From positions 1 to 22,073 of the forward strand of contig NZ_DGLI01000033.1 in assembly GCF_002387895.1 (NCBI RefSeq): a DNA stretch of 22,073 bases. Reading direction: 5' to 3'. The stretch is from Clostridium sp. UBA4548. GTDB taxonomy: Bacteria; Bacillota; Clostridia; Clostridiales; Clostridiaceae. Positions 1 to 6,692 of the stretch are shown here, one piece after another. The notes below the pieces were generated by a model. The model saw nothing but the letters and a program-made list of their open reading frames with translations. It had not been told where the DNA came from and ran no database searches. Position numbers and translations under genes: made by a program. How positions within the stretch are numbered: position 1 is the stretch's first letter; the number at the start of each line of letters is the position of its first letter.

Positions 1-147
1 TTTTACGGGTGGTCTTGACTTTGGGATTTATTTATGACTTTAGGAAAAGGGGCATAATTTCAATGTAAAATAAGAATAATACTCTTACTACAAGTTATAA
101 GTATCACAATATTAGTAGAAAAAGTTGATATAAGGAAGTGAATAACC

Positions 148-630
148 ATGATAGTTATCTATCACGATGTAGGGGGAGCACATTCTTCTTGTACAGCAGC
201 AAATATTCATACAAACAAATTACCTATGGATAAAATTCCAACTAAAGAAGAATTGTTAAGTTTGCCAACCTTTGACAAAATCACAAAAAAGGATCAAGGA
301 CACTTACTATATATTGGTGAGGATGAATTTGGGAGTCAGGTATATACTTTAAGTAGGCAATACAAACCACAACTTGTAATACCCGCAATCACTGACCTTT
401 ATGAAATTATTCATGGAAATAGAAAAGAACTTTTTCTTGCAGATACATCCCCAACTGTAAATAATCTTATGAAAATAGGTGGATTTTCTTCAAGAAGGCT
501 TCATTGGGTAGCGTTTGGAAGGCCAATAGTTACAAAAGGAACTTTAGATGCCTATGAAAATATTGTTAACTTAGTAAAAAGTGTGAAAGAGGAAATAAGG
601 AATTATACTGTTAGAGGCCATAATAAATAA
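148..630 (+). CDS. DUF3189 family protein
   Basis: 160-residue soluble protein with no signal peptide or membrane segment. The N-terminus (MIVIYHDVGGAHSSCTAANI) is the hallmark of DUF3189, a family of unknown function found mainly in spore-forming Firmicutes. The Gly/His/Ser-rich start (DVGGAHSS, residues 7-14) follows a predicted beta strand and resembles a nucleotide- or phosphate-binding loop; that is inference. The ATG at 148 is supported by the ribosome site AAGGAAGTG at 132-140, 7 bases upstream. It is monocistronic here: nothing is visible immediately upstream, and a bidirectional terminator (673-712) separates it from the convergent ilvE gene. The family assignment is confident from the N-terminal motif; the role is unknown. 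Confidence 0.85.
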   Translation: MIVIYHDVGGAHSSCTAANIHTNKLPMDKIPTKEELLSLPTFDKITKKDQGHLLYIGEDEFGSQVYTLSRQYKPQLVIPAITDLYEIIHGNRKELFLADTSPTVNNLMKIGGFSSRRLHWVAFGRPIVTKGTLDAYENIVNLVKSVKEEIRNYTVRGHNK

Positions 631-672
631 TTTATTTATAAGTTATTAGATATGTTATGAAAATAACGCAAT

Positions 673-712
673 AAAAAATAAGGTAACACTTAAAAGTGCT
701 ACCTTATTTTTT
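673..712. terminator. bidirectional intrinsic terminator between DUF3189 gene and ilvE
   Basis: Arms AAAAAATAAGGTA (673-685) and TACCTTATTTTTT (700-712) pair over 13 bases. An inner CACT/AGTG stem closes a four-base loop after one mismatch. The A-run on the left and T-run on the right make it work for both convergent genes. Confidence 0.9.
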
Positions 713-744
713 ATTAAATTAATTGTTTAAACACTGAGAGTAAA

Positions 745-1770
745 CTATTTAACTTCAACAATCCATCCCTTTGGAGCCTCAACTTCTCCAATTTGAATTC
801 CACATAAAGTGTCATATAGTTTTCTTGTTATTGGTCCAACTTCAGTTTCACTATGGAATACGTGAAGTTGTTCTTTGTATTCTATTCCACCAATTGGAGT
901 AATTACTGCTGCTGTTCCACAAGCACCAGCTTCTTTAAACTCATTTAAGTTATCTATTAATACATCTCTTTCTTCTACTTCAAGGCCTAAGTATTCTTTT
1001 GCTACGTGCATTAGAGAATATTTAGTTATACTTGGAAGAATTGAACTAGATTTAGGTGTAATAAACTTATTATCCTTAGTTATTCCAAAAAAGTTGGCAG
1101 CTCCAACTTCTTCAATTTTAGTATGAGTAAGTGGATCAAGATATATACAATCTGCAAATCCTTTTTTAACAGCTATTTCGTGAGCTAAAAGACTTGCTGC
1201 ATAGTTTCCACCTACTTTTGCAGCTCCAGTTCCATAAGGTGCAGCTCTATCGTAATCTGAAATCATGAAGTTTACAGGAGCAAGTCCGCCTTTGAAGTAT
1301 GGTCCTACTGGAGAACAGAACACACCAAATAGAAACTCAGGAGCTGGTTTAACTCCTAGGTTGTCCCCAATACCGATAACGTAAGGTCTAAGATATAAAG
1401 TTGCACCGGTTCCATATGGTGGAACATATGCCTCATTAGCTTTAACAACTTGAATGCATGCATCAACGAATTTTTCAATTGGAAGCTCAGGCATTAGAAG
1501 ACGCTTACAGCTATTGTTCATTCTTTTAGCATTTTCATCTGGTCTGAAAAGTTGTATTTTACCATCAGCAGTACGGTAAGCTTTTAAACCTTCAAAGCAT
1601 TGTTGTCCATAATGAAGGGCTGTTGAGCCTTCACTAATAGTTATATTGTTATCTTCAACTAGCTTTCCATCATCCCAACTTCCATCTTTCCATATGGATA
1701 CATATCTAAGATCTGTCTTAATGTAATTAAACCCTAATTTACCCCATTCAATATTTGTAGTTTTATCCAT
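745..1770 (-). CDS. ilvE: branched-chain amino acid aminotransferase
   Basis: 341-residue cytoplasmic fold-type IV PLP aminotransferase. It interconverts leucine, isoleucine and valine with their 2-oxo acids, using 2-oxoglutarate/glutamate. The length and motifs match the long (BCAT2-like) subgroup. The PLP lysine is K185 in the GTGAAKVGGNYAASL motif, followed by the EVGAANFF motif with E221 that contacts the pyridine nitrogen. YGQQCFEGLKAYR (54-66) and LYLRPYVIGIG (125-135) are typical substrate and cofactor segments. The ATG at 1770 has an AGAGGTG ribosome site just upstream on the minus strand. The gene stands alone, without other ilv or leu genes, and has its own short-leader promoter. 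I see no T-box or CodY box in its leader. It may act in branched-chain amino acid fermentation as well as synthesis. Confidence 0.95.
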   Translation of the reverse strand: MDKTTNIEWGKLGFNYIKTDLRYVSIWKDGSWDDGKLVEDNNITISEGSTALHYGQQCFEGLKAYRTADGKIQLFRPDENAKRMNNSCKRLLMPELPIEKFVDACIQVVKANEAYVPPYGTGATLYLRPYVIGIGDNLGVKPAPEFLFGVFCSPVGPYFKGGLAPVNFMISDYDRAAPYGTGAAKVGGNYAASLLAHEIAVKKGFADCIYLDPLTHTKIEEVGAANFFGITKDNKFITPKSSSILPSITKYSLMHVAKEYLGLEVEERDVLIDNLNEFKEAGACGTAAVITPIGGIEYKEQLHVFHSETEVGPITRKLYDTLCGIQIGEVEAPKGWIVEVK

Positions 1771-1816
1771 AACAGCACCTCTTTACTTTTAAGTAATAAA
1801 TTATTCATACAATACT

Positions 1817-1844
1817 ATTATAACTTATAATAAAACGATTACAA
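1817..1844 (-). promoter_or_regulatory. sigma-A-type promoter of ilvE
   Basis: Read on the minus strand: -35 TTGTAA (1844-1839), a 16-base spacer, and -10 TATAAT (1822-1817). The predicted start near 1810 gives a leader of about 40 bases, too short for a T-box. Confidence 0.65.
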
Positions 1845-2076
1845 CCGTATAAAAGTAAACTTTTGATGAAATAATCTTAAGATTCTACAAATTGCGAACA
1901 AGCTATAACCTATTTATTTATGAAGTAAAAGTGATATTTATGTATACATAAAAAATTAATATTTTATATAGATATATAACCTTAAAACTTTATAGGGTAT
2001 TAAGTATGGAAAGTTATAGGGATTAAGAATAACTTGGATAAATGTTAACAAAATCCCCTTAATAGTAGGGAAAATG

Positions 2077-2085
2077 TGTTATAAT
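2077..2085 (+). promoter_or_regulatory. extended -10 promoter of aldo/keto reductase gene
   Basis: TGTTATAAT at 2077-2085 is a perfect extended -10 (TGn plus TATAAT). No good -35 hexamer lies 17 bases upstream, as is usual for extended -10 promoters. The predicted start near 2092 leaves a leader of under 20 bases before the ribosome site and the TTG start at 2109. Confidence 0.6.
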
Positions 2086-2108
2086 TTTTTCAGAAAGGGG
2101 TGGGTCTT

Positions 2109-3119
2109 TTGAAGTATAAAAACTTAGGTAAGACAGACTTAAAGGTATCAGTTGTAGGATTTGGAGGTATACCCGTCCAAAGAATTAATGTAGAAGAAAC
2201 TAAAAAGGTGCTTTTGAAGGCAGAAGAATTAGGGATAAATTTTATAGATAGTGCAAGGGGATACTCCATATCTGAAGAATATATAGGAGAGGCCATAGTG
2301 GGAAGAAGACAAAAGTGGATTTTGGCTACTAAAAGTATGGTGAGAGATAAAGAGGCCATGGCGAGAGATATAGAAATAAGTTTGAAAAACTTTAAAACTG
2401 ATTATATAGATTTATATCAGCTCCATAATATAAGAACTGTAGAAGAATTAGAAAGAGTATTTAGAGAAGATGGAGCCTATGCTGCTCTTCTTGAGGCTAA
2501 GGTTTCAGGGAAGATTAAACATATTGGTATTACTTCTCATAGTTTGGATTTACTTAAAGTAGCTATTGAAATGGATAAGTTTGAAACCATAATGTATCCT
2601 TATAATATTGTTGAAAATCAAGGTGAAGAACTATTTAAAAGAGCGAAGGAACTAAATATTGGAGTTATAGCAATGAAACCTATGGCTGGAGGCGCACTAG
2701 AAAATGGTGATTTAGCTCTTAGATATATACTTAAAAATGAAAATGTTACTACTGCTATCCCAGGTATGGCAACTATTGACGAAGTTATAATAAATGCAGA
2801 GTCAGTCATGAAAAAAGAGACGTTCTCACATATAGATATGGAAAAGGCACGGGAAATTGCTGGAGAGTTAGGAGAAACCTTTTGTAGGAGGTGCGGTTAT
2901 TGTGCACCTTGCCCTCAGAAAATAGATATTCCAACTATGTTTGTATTTAGTGCTTATAAGGAAAGGTATAATTTAGCTCAATGGGCAGAAGAAAGATATT
3001 CTTCAATGACTTTTAGAGCAAAGGATTGTATACAGTGCGGGGCTTGTGAAAAGAAATGTCCTTATGATTTGCCTATAAGAAGTATGATGTTAAAGGTTAG
3101 ACAAACCTTTAATGAATAA
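2109..3119 (+). CDS. aldo/keto reductase with C-terminal 2x[4Fe-4S] ferredoxin domain
   Basis: 336 residues from TTG 2109. A GTG at 2100 is in frame, but it lies inside the AAAGGGGTG ribosome site, so TTG is preferred and gives the usual start MKYKNLGKTDLKVSVVGFG. The N-terminal TIM barrel carries the complete AKR catalytic tetrad: D47 and Y52 (IDSARGY), K75 (ATKS) and H106 (YQLHN). The C-terminal part has CxxCxxCxxCP (C259-C268) followed by CxxCxxCxxxCP (C307-C317), enough for two [4Fe-4S] clusters. Such proteins are common in clostridia and are thought to link NAD(P)H-type reduction to ferredoxin-type electron carriers; the substrate cannot be named. The gene is monocistronic, with its own promoter and a long-hairpin terminator. 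Confidence 0.9.
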   Translation: MKYKNLGKTDLKVSVVGFGGIPVQRINVEETKKVLLKAEELGINFIDSARGYSISEEYIGEAIVGRRQKWILATKSMVRDKEAMARDIEISLKNFKTDYIDLYQLHNIRTVEELERVFREDGAYAALLEAKVSGKIKHIGITSHSLDLLKVAIEMDKFETIMYPYNIVENQGEELFKRAKELNIGVIAMKPMAGGALENGDLALRYILKNENVTTAIPGMATIDEVIINAESVMKKETFSHIDMEKAREIAGELGETFCRRCGYCAPCPQKIDIPTMFVFSAYKERYNLAQWAEERYSSMTFRAKDCIQCGACEKKCPYDLPIRSMMLKVRQTFNE

Positions 3120-3126
3120 AATCAAT

Positions 3127-3207
3127 AAAACCATTCTGTTAACATATGATATGTTCTCTGAGAATTAACTCTGAACCATATGAAACAACAGGATGGTTTT
3201 ATTTTTT
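3127..3207 (+). terminator. long nested-hairpin terminator after aldo/keto reductase gene
   Basis: Outer arms AAAACCATTCTGTT (3127-3140) and AACAGGATGGTTTT (3187-3200) pair over 14 positions with one G-U wobble, followed by ATTTTTT. The 46-base interior also folds: CATATG (3143-3148) with CATATG (3177-3182), then GTTC with GAAC, then GAG with CTC. It is unusually long for a simple terminator. Confidence 0.75.
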
Positions 3208-3241
3208 CAAGAAGTTTTTAAATAATTAGTTAGTGGACAGT

Positions 3242-3275
3242 AGTAGTCATTCTTATAAGGATAAGTATGACTACT
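3242..3275. repeat. 15-bp inverted repeat without a T-run
   Basis: AGTAGTCATTCTTAT (3242-3256) and ATAAGTATGACTACT (3261-3275) pair at 14 of 15 positions around an AAGG loop. Neither flank carries a T-run, so it is not a standard intrinsic terminator on either strand. It lies about 60 bases upstream of the hcp operator. Confidence 0.7.
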
Positions 3276-3329
3276 GTTAAAAATATAGATTAACTCAATA
3301 AAAAAATAAATTTAAAAATATTTTATTCT

Positions 3330-3343
3330 GTAACTTAGGTTAC
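3330..3343. promoter_or_regulatory. CRP/FNR-family operator (HcpR-like) upstream of hcp
   Basis: GTAAC TTAG GTTAC is a perfect 5-base inverted repeat with a 4-base gap, the geometry of a CRP/FNR-family dimer site. Its centre is 41.5 bases upstream of the start predicted from TATAAT at 3366-3371, the classic class II activator position. Comparative genomics has described CRP/FNR-family HcpR regulators for clostridial hcp genes; assigning this site to HcpR is inference, and no hcpR gene is in the window. Confidence 0.65.
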
Positions 3344-3365
3344 CGATTAATGTAGAGTATCCTAG

Positions 3366-3371
3366 TATAAT
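3366..3371 (+). promoter_or_regulatory. -10 element of hcp promoter
   Basis: TATAAT at 3366-3371, predicted start near 3378. The -35 position (about 3343-3348) has no recognisable TTGACA, consistent with dependence on the activator bound just upstream. Confidence 0.6.
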
Positions 3372-3483
3372 TTATCTTGTAGCAAGGAAATGCAATAAAC
3401 AAGCAAACCTAGAAAATTTAACATATAAAAGAATAATTTATAAAAAAATTAATCAGAAATAAATATGTATGGAGGAATGAATA

Positions 3484-5199
3484 ATGAGTATGTTTTGTTA
3501 TCAATGTCAAGAAGCAGCAGGCTGCAAAGGATGTACAGTGAAAGGTGTGTGCGGTAAAACAGAAGATTTAGCAAAAGCACAAGACTTATTAATATATATA
3601 CTAAAAGGTATATCAGTTTATAGTGTTAAAGGAAGAGAAGTTGGTGTGATTAATAAAGAAGTAGATAAATTTATCACTGAAGGATTATTTGCTACAATTA
3701 CTAATGCTAACTTTGATAGAAATGTGTTCATTCAGAGAGTTAGAAGAGGATTACAATTAAGAGAAGAATTAAAGCAACAAGTAATTAAATCAGGTGCAAA
3801 CTTAGGTGTTTCAAATGCTAATGAAAACTGGTTAAAGAAAATGCTTTCTTTTGTAGGATTTAAAAGAGAAGAAGAAAGTAGTCTTCCAGATGCAGCTATC
3901 TGGTTTGCAAACAATGTAGAAGATTTCAATGCAAAAGCAGAGACTGTAGGAGTTTTAGCTACTGAAAATGAAGATATAAGATCTTTAAGAGAACTTATAA
4001 CTTATGGATTAAAAGGAGTATCTGCATATTTAAAACAAGCAATGCATTTAGGTTATGACAACGATGAAGTACATGGATTTATGCATAAAGCTTTAGCAGC
4101 TACCTTAGATGACACATTAACAGTTAATGATTATATAGCTCTAACCTTAGAGGCAGGAAAATATGGGGTAGATGGTATGGCTTTACTTGATAAAGCTAAT
4201 ACAGAAGTTTATGGGCACCCAGAAATAACAAAAGTTAATATTGGGGTTAGAAAAAATCCTGGTATCTTAATTAGCGGACACGACTTAAGAGATCTTGAGC
4301 AATTATTAGAGCAAACAGAAGGAACTGGAATAGATGTTTACACACACAGTGAAATGCTTCCAGCTCACTACTATCCAGCATTCAAAAAATACTCACACTT
4401 TGCAGGAAACTATGGAAACGCATGGTGGAAACAAACTGAAGAATTTGAAAAATTCAATGGACCAATATTAATGACAACAAACTGTTTAGTACCACCTAAA
4501 GCTTCATACAAAGAAAGAGTTTATACTACAAGTGTAACTGGTTTTGAGGGATTAACTCACATTGATGCAAATGAAAAGGGTGAAAAAGACTTCTCAGTTA
4601 TCATTGAACATGCTAAAAAATGTGCTGCTCCAGTAGAAATCGAAACAGGAGAAATCATTGGAGGATTTGCTCATAACCAAGTATTTGCATTAGCGGATAA
4701 AGTTGTAGATGCAGTTAAGAGTGGAGCAATAAGAAGATTCTTTGTAATGGCTGGTTGTGATGGAAGAGCTAAGAGCAGGAACTACTACACAGACTTTGCA
4801 AATGCACTTCCAAAAGATACAGTAATTTTAACAGCAGGATGCGCTAAATATAAATATAACAAACTAAACTTAGGTGATATTGGTGGAATCCCAAGAGTAC
4901 TTGATGCAGGACAATGTAATGATTCTTACTCATTAGTTTTAATAGCATTAAAATTAAAAGAAGTATTTGAACTAGAAGATGTTAATGAATTACCAATATC
5001 TTATAACATTGCATGGTATGAGCAAAAGGCTGTAATAGTATTACTTTCCCTATTATACTTAGGAGTAAAAAATATTCACCTTGGCCCAACTTTACCAGCA
5101 TTCCTATCACCAAATGTAGCTAAAGTTTTAGTTGAAAGCTTTGGTATAGGTGGAATAACAACAGTAGAAGATGACATGAAAATGTTCTTAGGTGAATAA
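3484..5199 (+). CDS. hcp: hydroxylamine reductase / hybrid cluster protein, class I
   Basis: 571-residue cytoplasmic Fe-S protein. The family reduces hydroxylamine to ammonia in vitro and acts as an NO reductase in vivo during nitrosative stress. The N-terminal cubane motif is C5-x2-C8-x8-C17-x5-C23, the spacing of class I enzymes from strict anaerobes; an extra C14 lies between. All hybrid-cluster ligands are visible: H266 (GHD), E290 (HSEML), C334 (TTNC), C425 (MAGC), C453 (TAGC), C478 (GQC) and E513 (WYEQK). The Lys/Glu-rich segment at about 115-135 may be a small insertion, since the Desulfovibrio enzyme has about 550 residues. GGAGG at 3471-3475 supports ATG 3484; a second ATG at 3490 is possible. 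No adjacent Hcr-type reductase gene is present. Confidence 0.97.
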   Translation: MSMFCYQCQEAAGCKGCTVKGVCGKTEDLAKAQDLLIYILKGISVYSVKGREVGVINKEVDKFITEGLFATITNANFDRNVFIQRVRRGLQLREELKQQVIKSGANLGVSNANENWLKKMLSFVGFKREEESSLPDAAIWFANNVEDFNAKAETVGVLATENEDIRSLRELITYGLKGVSAYLKQAMHLGYDNDEVHGFMHKALAATLDDTLTVNDYIALTLEAGKYGVDGMALLDKANTEVYGHPEITKVNIGVRKNPGILISGHDLRDLEQLLEQTEGTGIDVYTHSEMLPAHYYPAFKKYSHFAGNYGNAWWKQTEEFEKFNGPILMTTNCLVPPKASYKERVYTTSVTGFEGLTHIDANEKGEKDFSVIIEHAKKCAAPVEIETGEIIGGFAHNQVFALADKVVDAVKSGAIRRFFVMAGCDGRAKSRNYYTDFANALPKDTVILTAGCAKYKYNKLNLGDIGGIPRVLDAGQCNDSYSLVLIALKLKEVFELEDVNELPISYNIAWYEQKAVIVLLSLLYLGVKNIHLGPTLPAFLSPNVAKVLVESFGIGGITTVEDDMKMFLGE

Positions 5200-5202
5200 T
5201 AC

Positions 5203-5233
5203 AAAAGGCAGATGCTTAGCATTTGCCTTTTTT
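5203..5233 (+). terminator. intrinsic terminator of hcp
   Basis: AAAAGGCAGATGC (5203-5215) pairs with GCATTTGCCTTTT (from 5219) around a three-base TTA loop, with one G-U pair and a run of six T's. It begins just after the hcp stop codon. Confidence 0.92.
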
Positions 5234-5370
5234 AATATTCATGCAACTAAATGGGATTCAGATGTAAAAAAATGTTAAAAGGCGAATTTAATAATAAGCT
5301 TATGACCATAATTATATTATTAAGCTATATTTAAATTTGAATTTTTAGTGTAATATAGAGTAGAATTATG

Positions 5371-5376
5371 TATAAT
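5371..5376 (+). promoter_or_regulatory. possible -10 of the YtvI-like gene
   Basis: TATAAT at 5371-5376, with no convincing -35. I looked for a sigma-E-type promoter because B. subtilis ytvI is a sporulation gene. CATAGAAA at 5386 is a partial -10, but it is too close to the ribosome site and has no properly spaced -35. Confidence 0.35.
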
Positions 5377-5416
5377 TTTATTAAACATAGAAATCGTTGG
5401 AGGTGAAGTTATAGTT

Positions 5417-6526
5417 TTGGAAAAAATATATAACATTGATAGGAAAAAGTTTTTAAAAATATCCTTAGTTGCAATAGGCATAATTATAGGTCTTGTATTA
5501 ATTTATAAATCTATAAAATACTTTTTGCCTTTTATTATAGCATTTTTAATAGCCCAACTAATGGAGCCAGTAATTAAACTTTTATCGAATAAGATGAAAA
5601 TACCAAGAAAGATTGGAGCACTAATAAGCTTGATTTTTATAATAAGCATAATTGGAATTATCATCTTGTTAATAATTGCAGGTTTAATTGAGCAGTTAAA
5701 AGAAATAATAAATTTTATGCCTGGTTTTATAGGTGAATTATATGATAATATTCAAAAACTCTCTAGTGGTCAAATAAAGATACTTAACTTTGAAATGCCT
5801 AAGGAATTTACAAGTCATATAGAAAGCATGGCTATTAACTTAGTAAGTTATTTTATGAACATTATAAATAAAATAGTTAAAGGAGCTTTTTATACTGCTT
5901 TTTCTTTCCCAGAAATTCTTTTATTTACTCTTACTACTATAATTTCCACATATTTTATTGCTAGTGGAAAATACATAATTATAGGCTACTTGAAGTCTCA
6001 AGTGCCCAAAGAATGGCACAACAACATAAGGATTATGAAGAACGATTCTATTGTGTCCATATTGAAACTAATTAAGGCCTACATAATAATACTTATAATT
6101 ACCTTTAGTGAGTTATTTTTAGGGTTATCAATATTAAAGGTGAAATATGCATTAATAATAGCCATATTAATTAGTATCATTGATTTACTACCTGTATTAG
6201 GCACTGGAATAGTTATTATTCCTTGGGCTATATATAACTTATTAGTAGGAAAAATATTTTTAGCAGTAGGATTGGTTTTAATGTGGTTGGTTATTTTGAT
6301 TGTAAGACAAGTCATTGAACCAAGAATTATAAGCAGTCAAATTGGAGTTCATCCACTAGTTACCTTAATGGGAATTTATGTAGGATTTAAATTAATAGGA
6401 CCAGGAGGACTTATATTAGGACCCCTTACAGTGTTAACTATAAAGGGTATTCTTTCAATGGTACTGCGCGGTAAAACCTTATATGAGTTTTTAAAAAAAC
6501 CTGCTGATAAAATAATAGTTAAATAA
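5417..6526 (+). CDS. AI-2E family membrane protein, YtvI-like (sporulation integral membrane protein)
   Basis: 369-residue polytopic membrane protein of the AI-2E/UPF0118 family. Hydrophobic segments lie at about 13-48 (two), 66-90, 160-182, 219-240, 245-278 (two), 280-298 and 315-345, consistent with about eight helices. Family signatures are visible: the loop around KIPRKIGALISL (61-72), DLLPVLGTGIVIIPW (256-270) and EPRIISSQIGVHPLVTL (301-317). Length and N-terminal layout match the YtvI branch annotated as a sporulation membrane protein in Firmicutes; that sub-assignment is inference, and transport of autoinducer-2 should not be assumed. The start is TTG 5417, with GGAGGTGA at 5399-5406 ten bases upstream; no ATG or GTG fits better. 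Confidence 0.82.
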   Translation: MEKIYNIDRKKFLKISLVAIGIIIGLVLIYKSIKYFLPFIIAFLIAQLMEPVIKLLSNKMKIPRKIGALISLIFIISIIGIIILLIIAGLIEQLKEIINFMPGFIGELYDNIQKLSSGQIKILNFEMPKEFTSHIESMAINLVSYFMNIINKIVKGAFYTAFSFPEILLFTLTTIISTYFIASGKYIIIGYLKSQVPKEWHNNIRIMKNDSIVSILKLIKAYIIILIITFSELFLGLSILKVKYALIIAILISIIDLLPVLGTGIVIIPWAIYNLLVGKIFLAVGLVLMWLVILIVRQVIEPRIISSQIGVHPLVTLMGIYVGFKLIGPGGLILGPLTVLTIKGILSMVLRGKTLYEFLKKPADKIIVK

Positions 6527-6552
6527 AAAGAGCATAGCGCTCTTTTTTTTTT
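6527..6552 (+). terminator. intrinsic terminator of the YtvI-like gene
   Basis: AAAGAGC (6527-6533) and GCTCTTT (6539-6545) pair around a five-base loop and run into ten T's, directly after the stop codon. Confidence 0.92.
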
Positions 6553-6692
6553 ATGCTTTTATTCTATATCTAAAAGGAAGACATATATATTAATATATTT
6601 ACATTTATCCCTAGTTTTCTATTTTCATATTGTGGTTAAAGTTTTAAGTATTTTTTTGTACATATTAATTAATTATGAGGGGAGTAAAACTT

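Larger units (their letters stand above)
1771..2108. other. divergent intergenic region, ilvE / aldo-keto reductase
   Basis: Holds the ilvE promoter on the minus strand and an extended -10 promoter on the plus strand. The stretch 1860-2040 is very AT-rich, and I see no gene, RNA or clear repeat in it. GGGATTAAG near 2019 is partly mirrored by CCCCTTAAT near 2055; this weak inverted repeat overlaps the plus-strand -35 region. Confidence 0.6.
3120..3483 (+). other. intergenic region upstream of hcp
   Basis: Contains, in order, the long terminator of the reductase gene, a separate 15-base-pair hairpin (3242-3275), an AT-rich stretch, a GTAAC/GTTAC operator-like palindrome, and the hcp promoter with a leader of about 106 bases. 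No open reading frame of note is present. Confidence 0.7.

Noticed and set aside
1..68. Open frame at the left edge (frame 3, stop at 66-68) that could be the tail of an upstream gene
   Set aside because: Only about 21 codons are visible, with no recognisable family motif; the other two frames also stop soon, so coding cannot be supported.
875..1126. Plus-strand open frame inside ilvE
   Set aside because: It is antisense to strongly conserved aminotransferase sequence, with no ribosome site or family match; a shadow frame.
2034..2051. Rex-like site TTGGATA-N4-TTAACAA upstream of the aldo/keto reductase gene
   Set aside because: The right half is perfect, but the left half matches only 4 of 7; in AT-rich DNA this is weak, and it lies upstream of the promoter rather than over it.
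5386..5393. Sigma-E-type -10 (CATAGAAA) for the YtvI-like gene
   Set aside because: No -35 at the right spacing, and the start would fall at the ribosome site.
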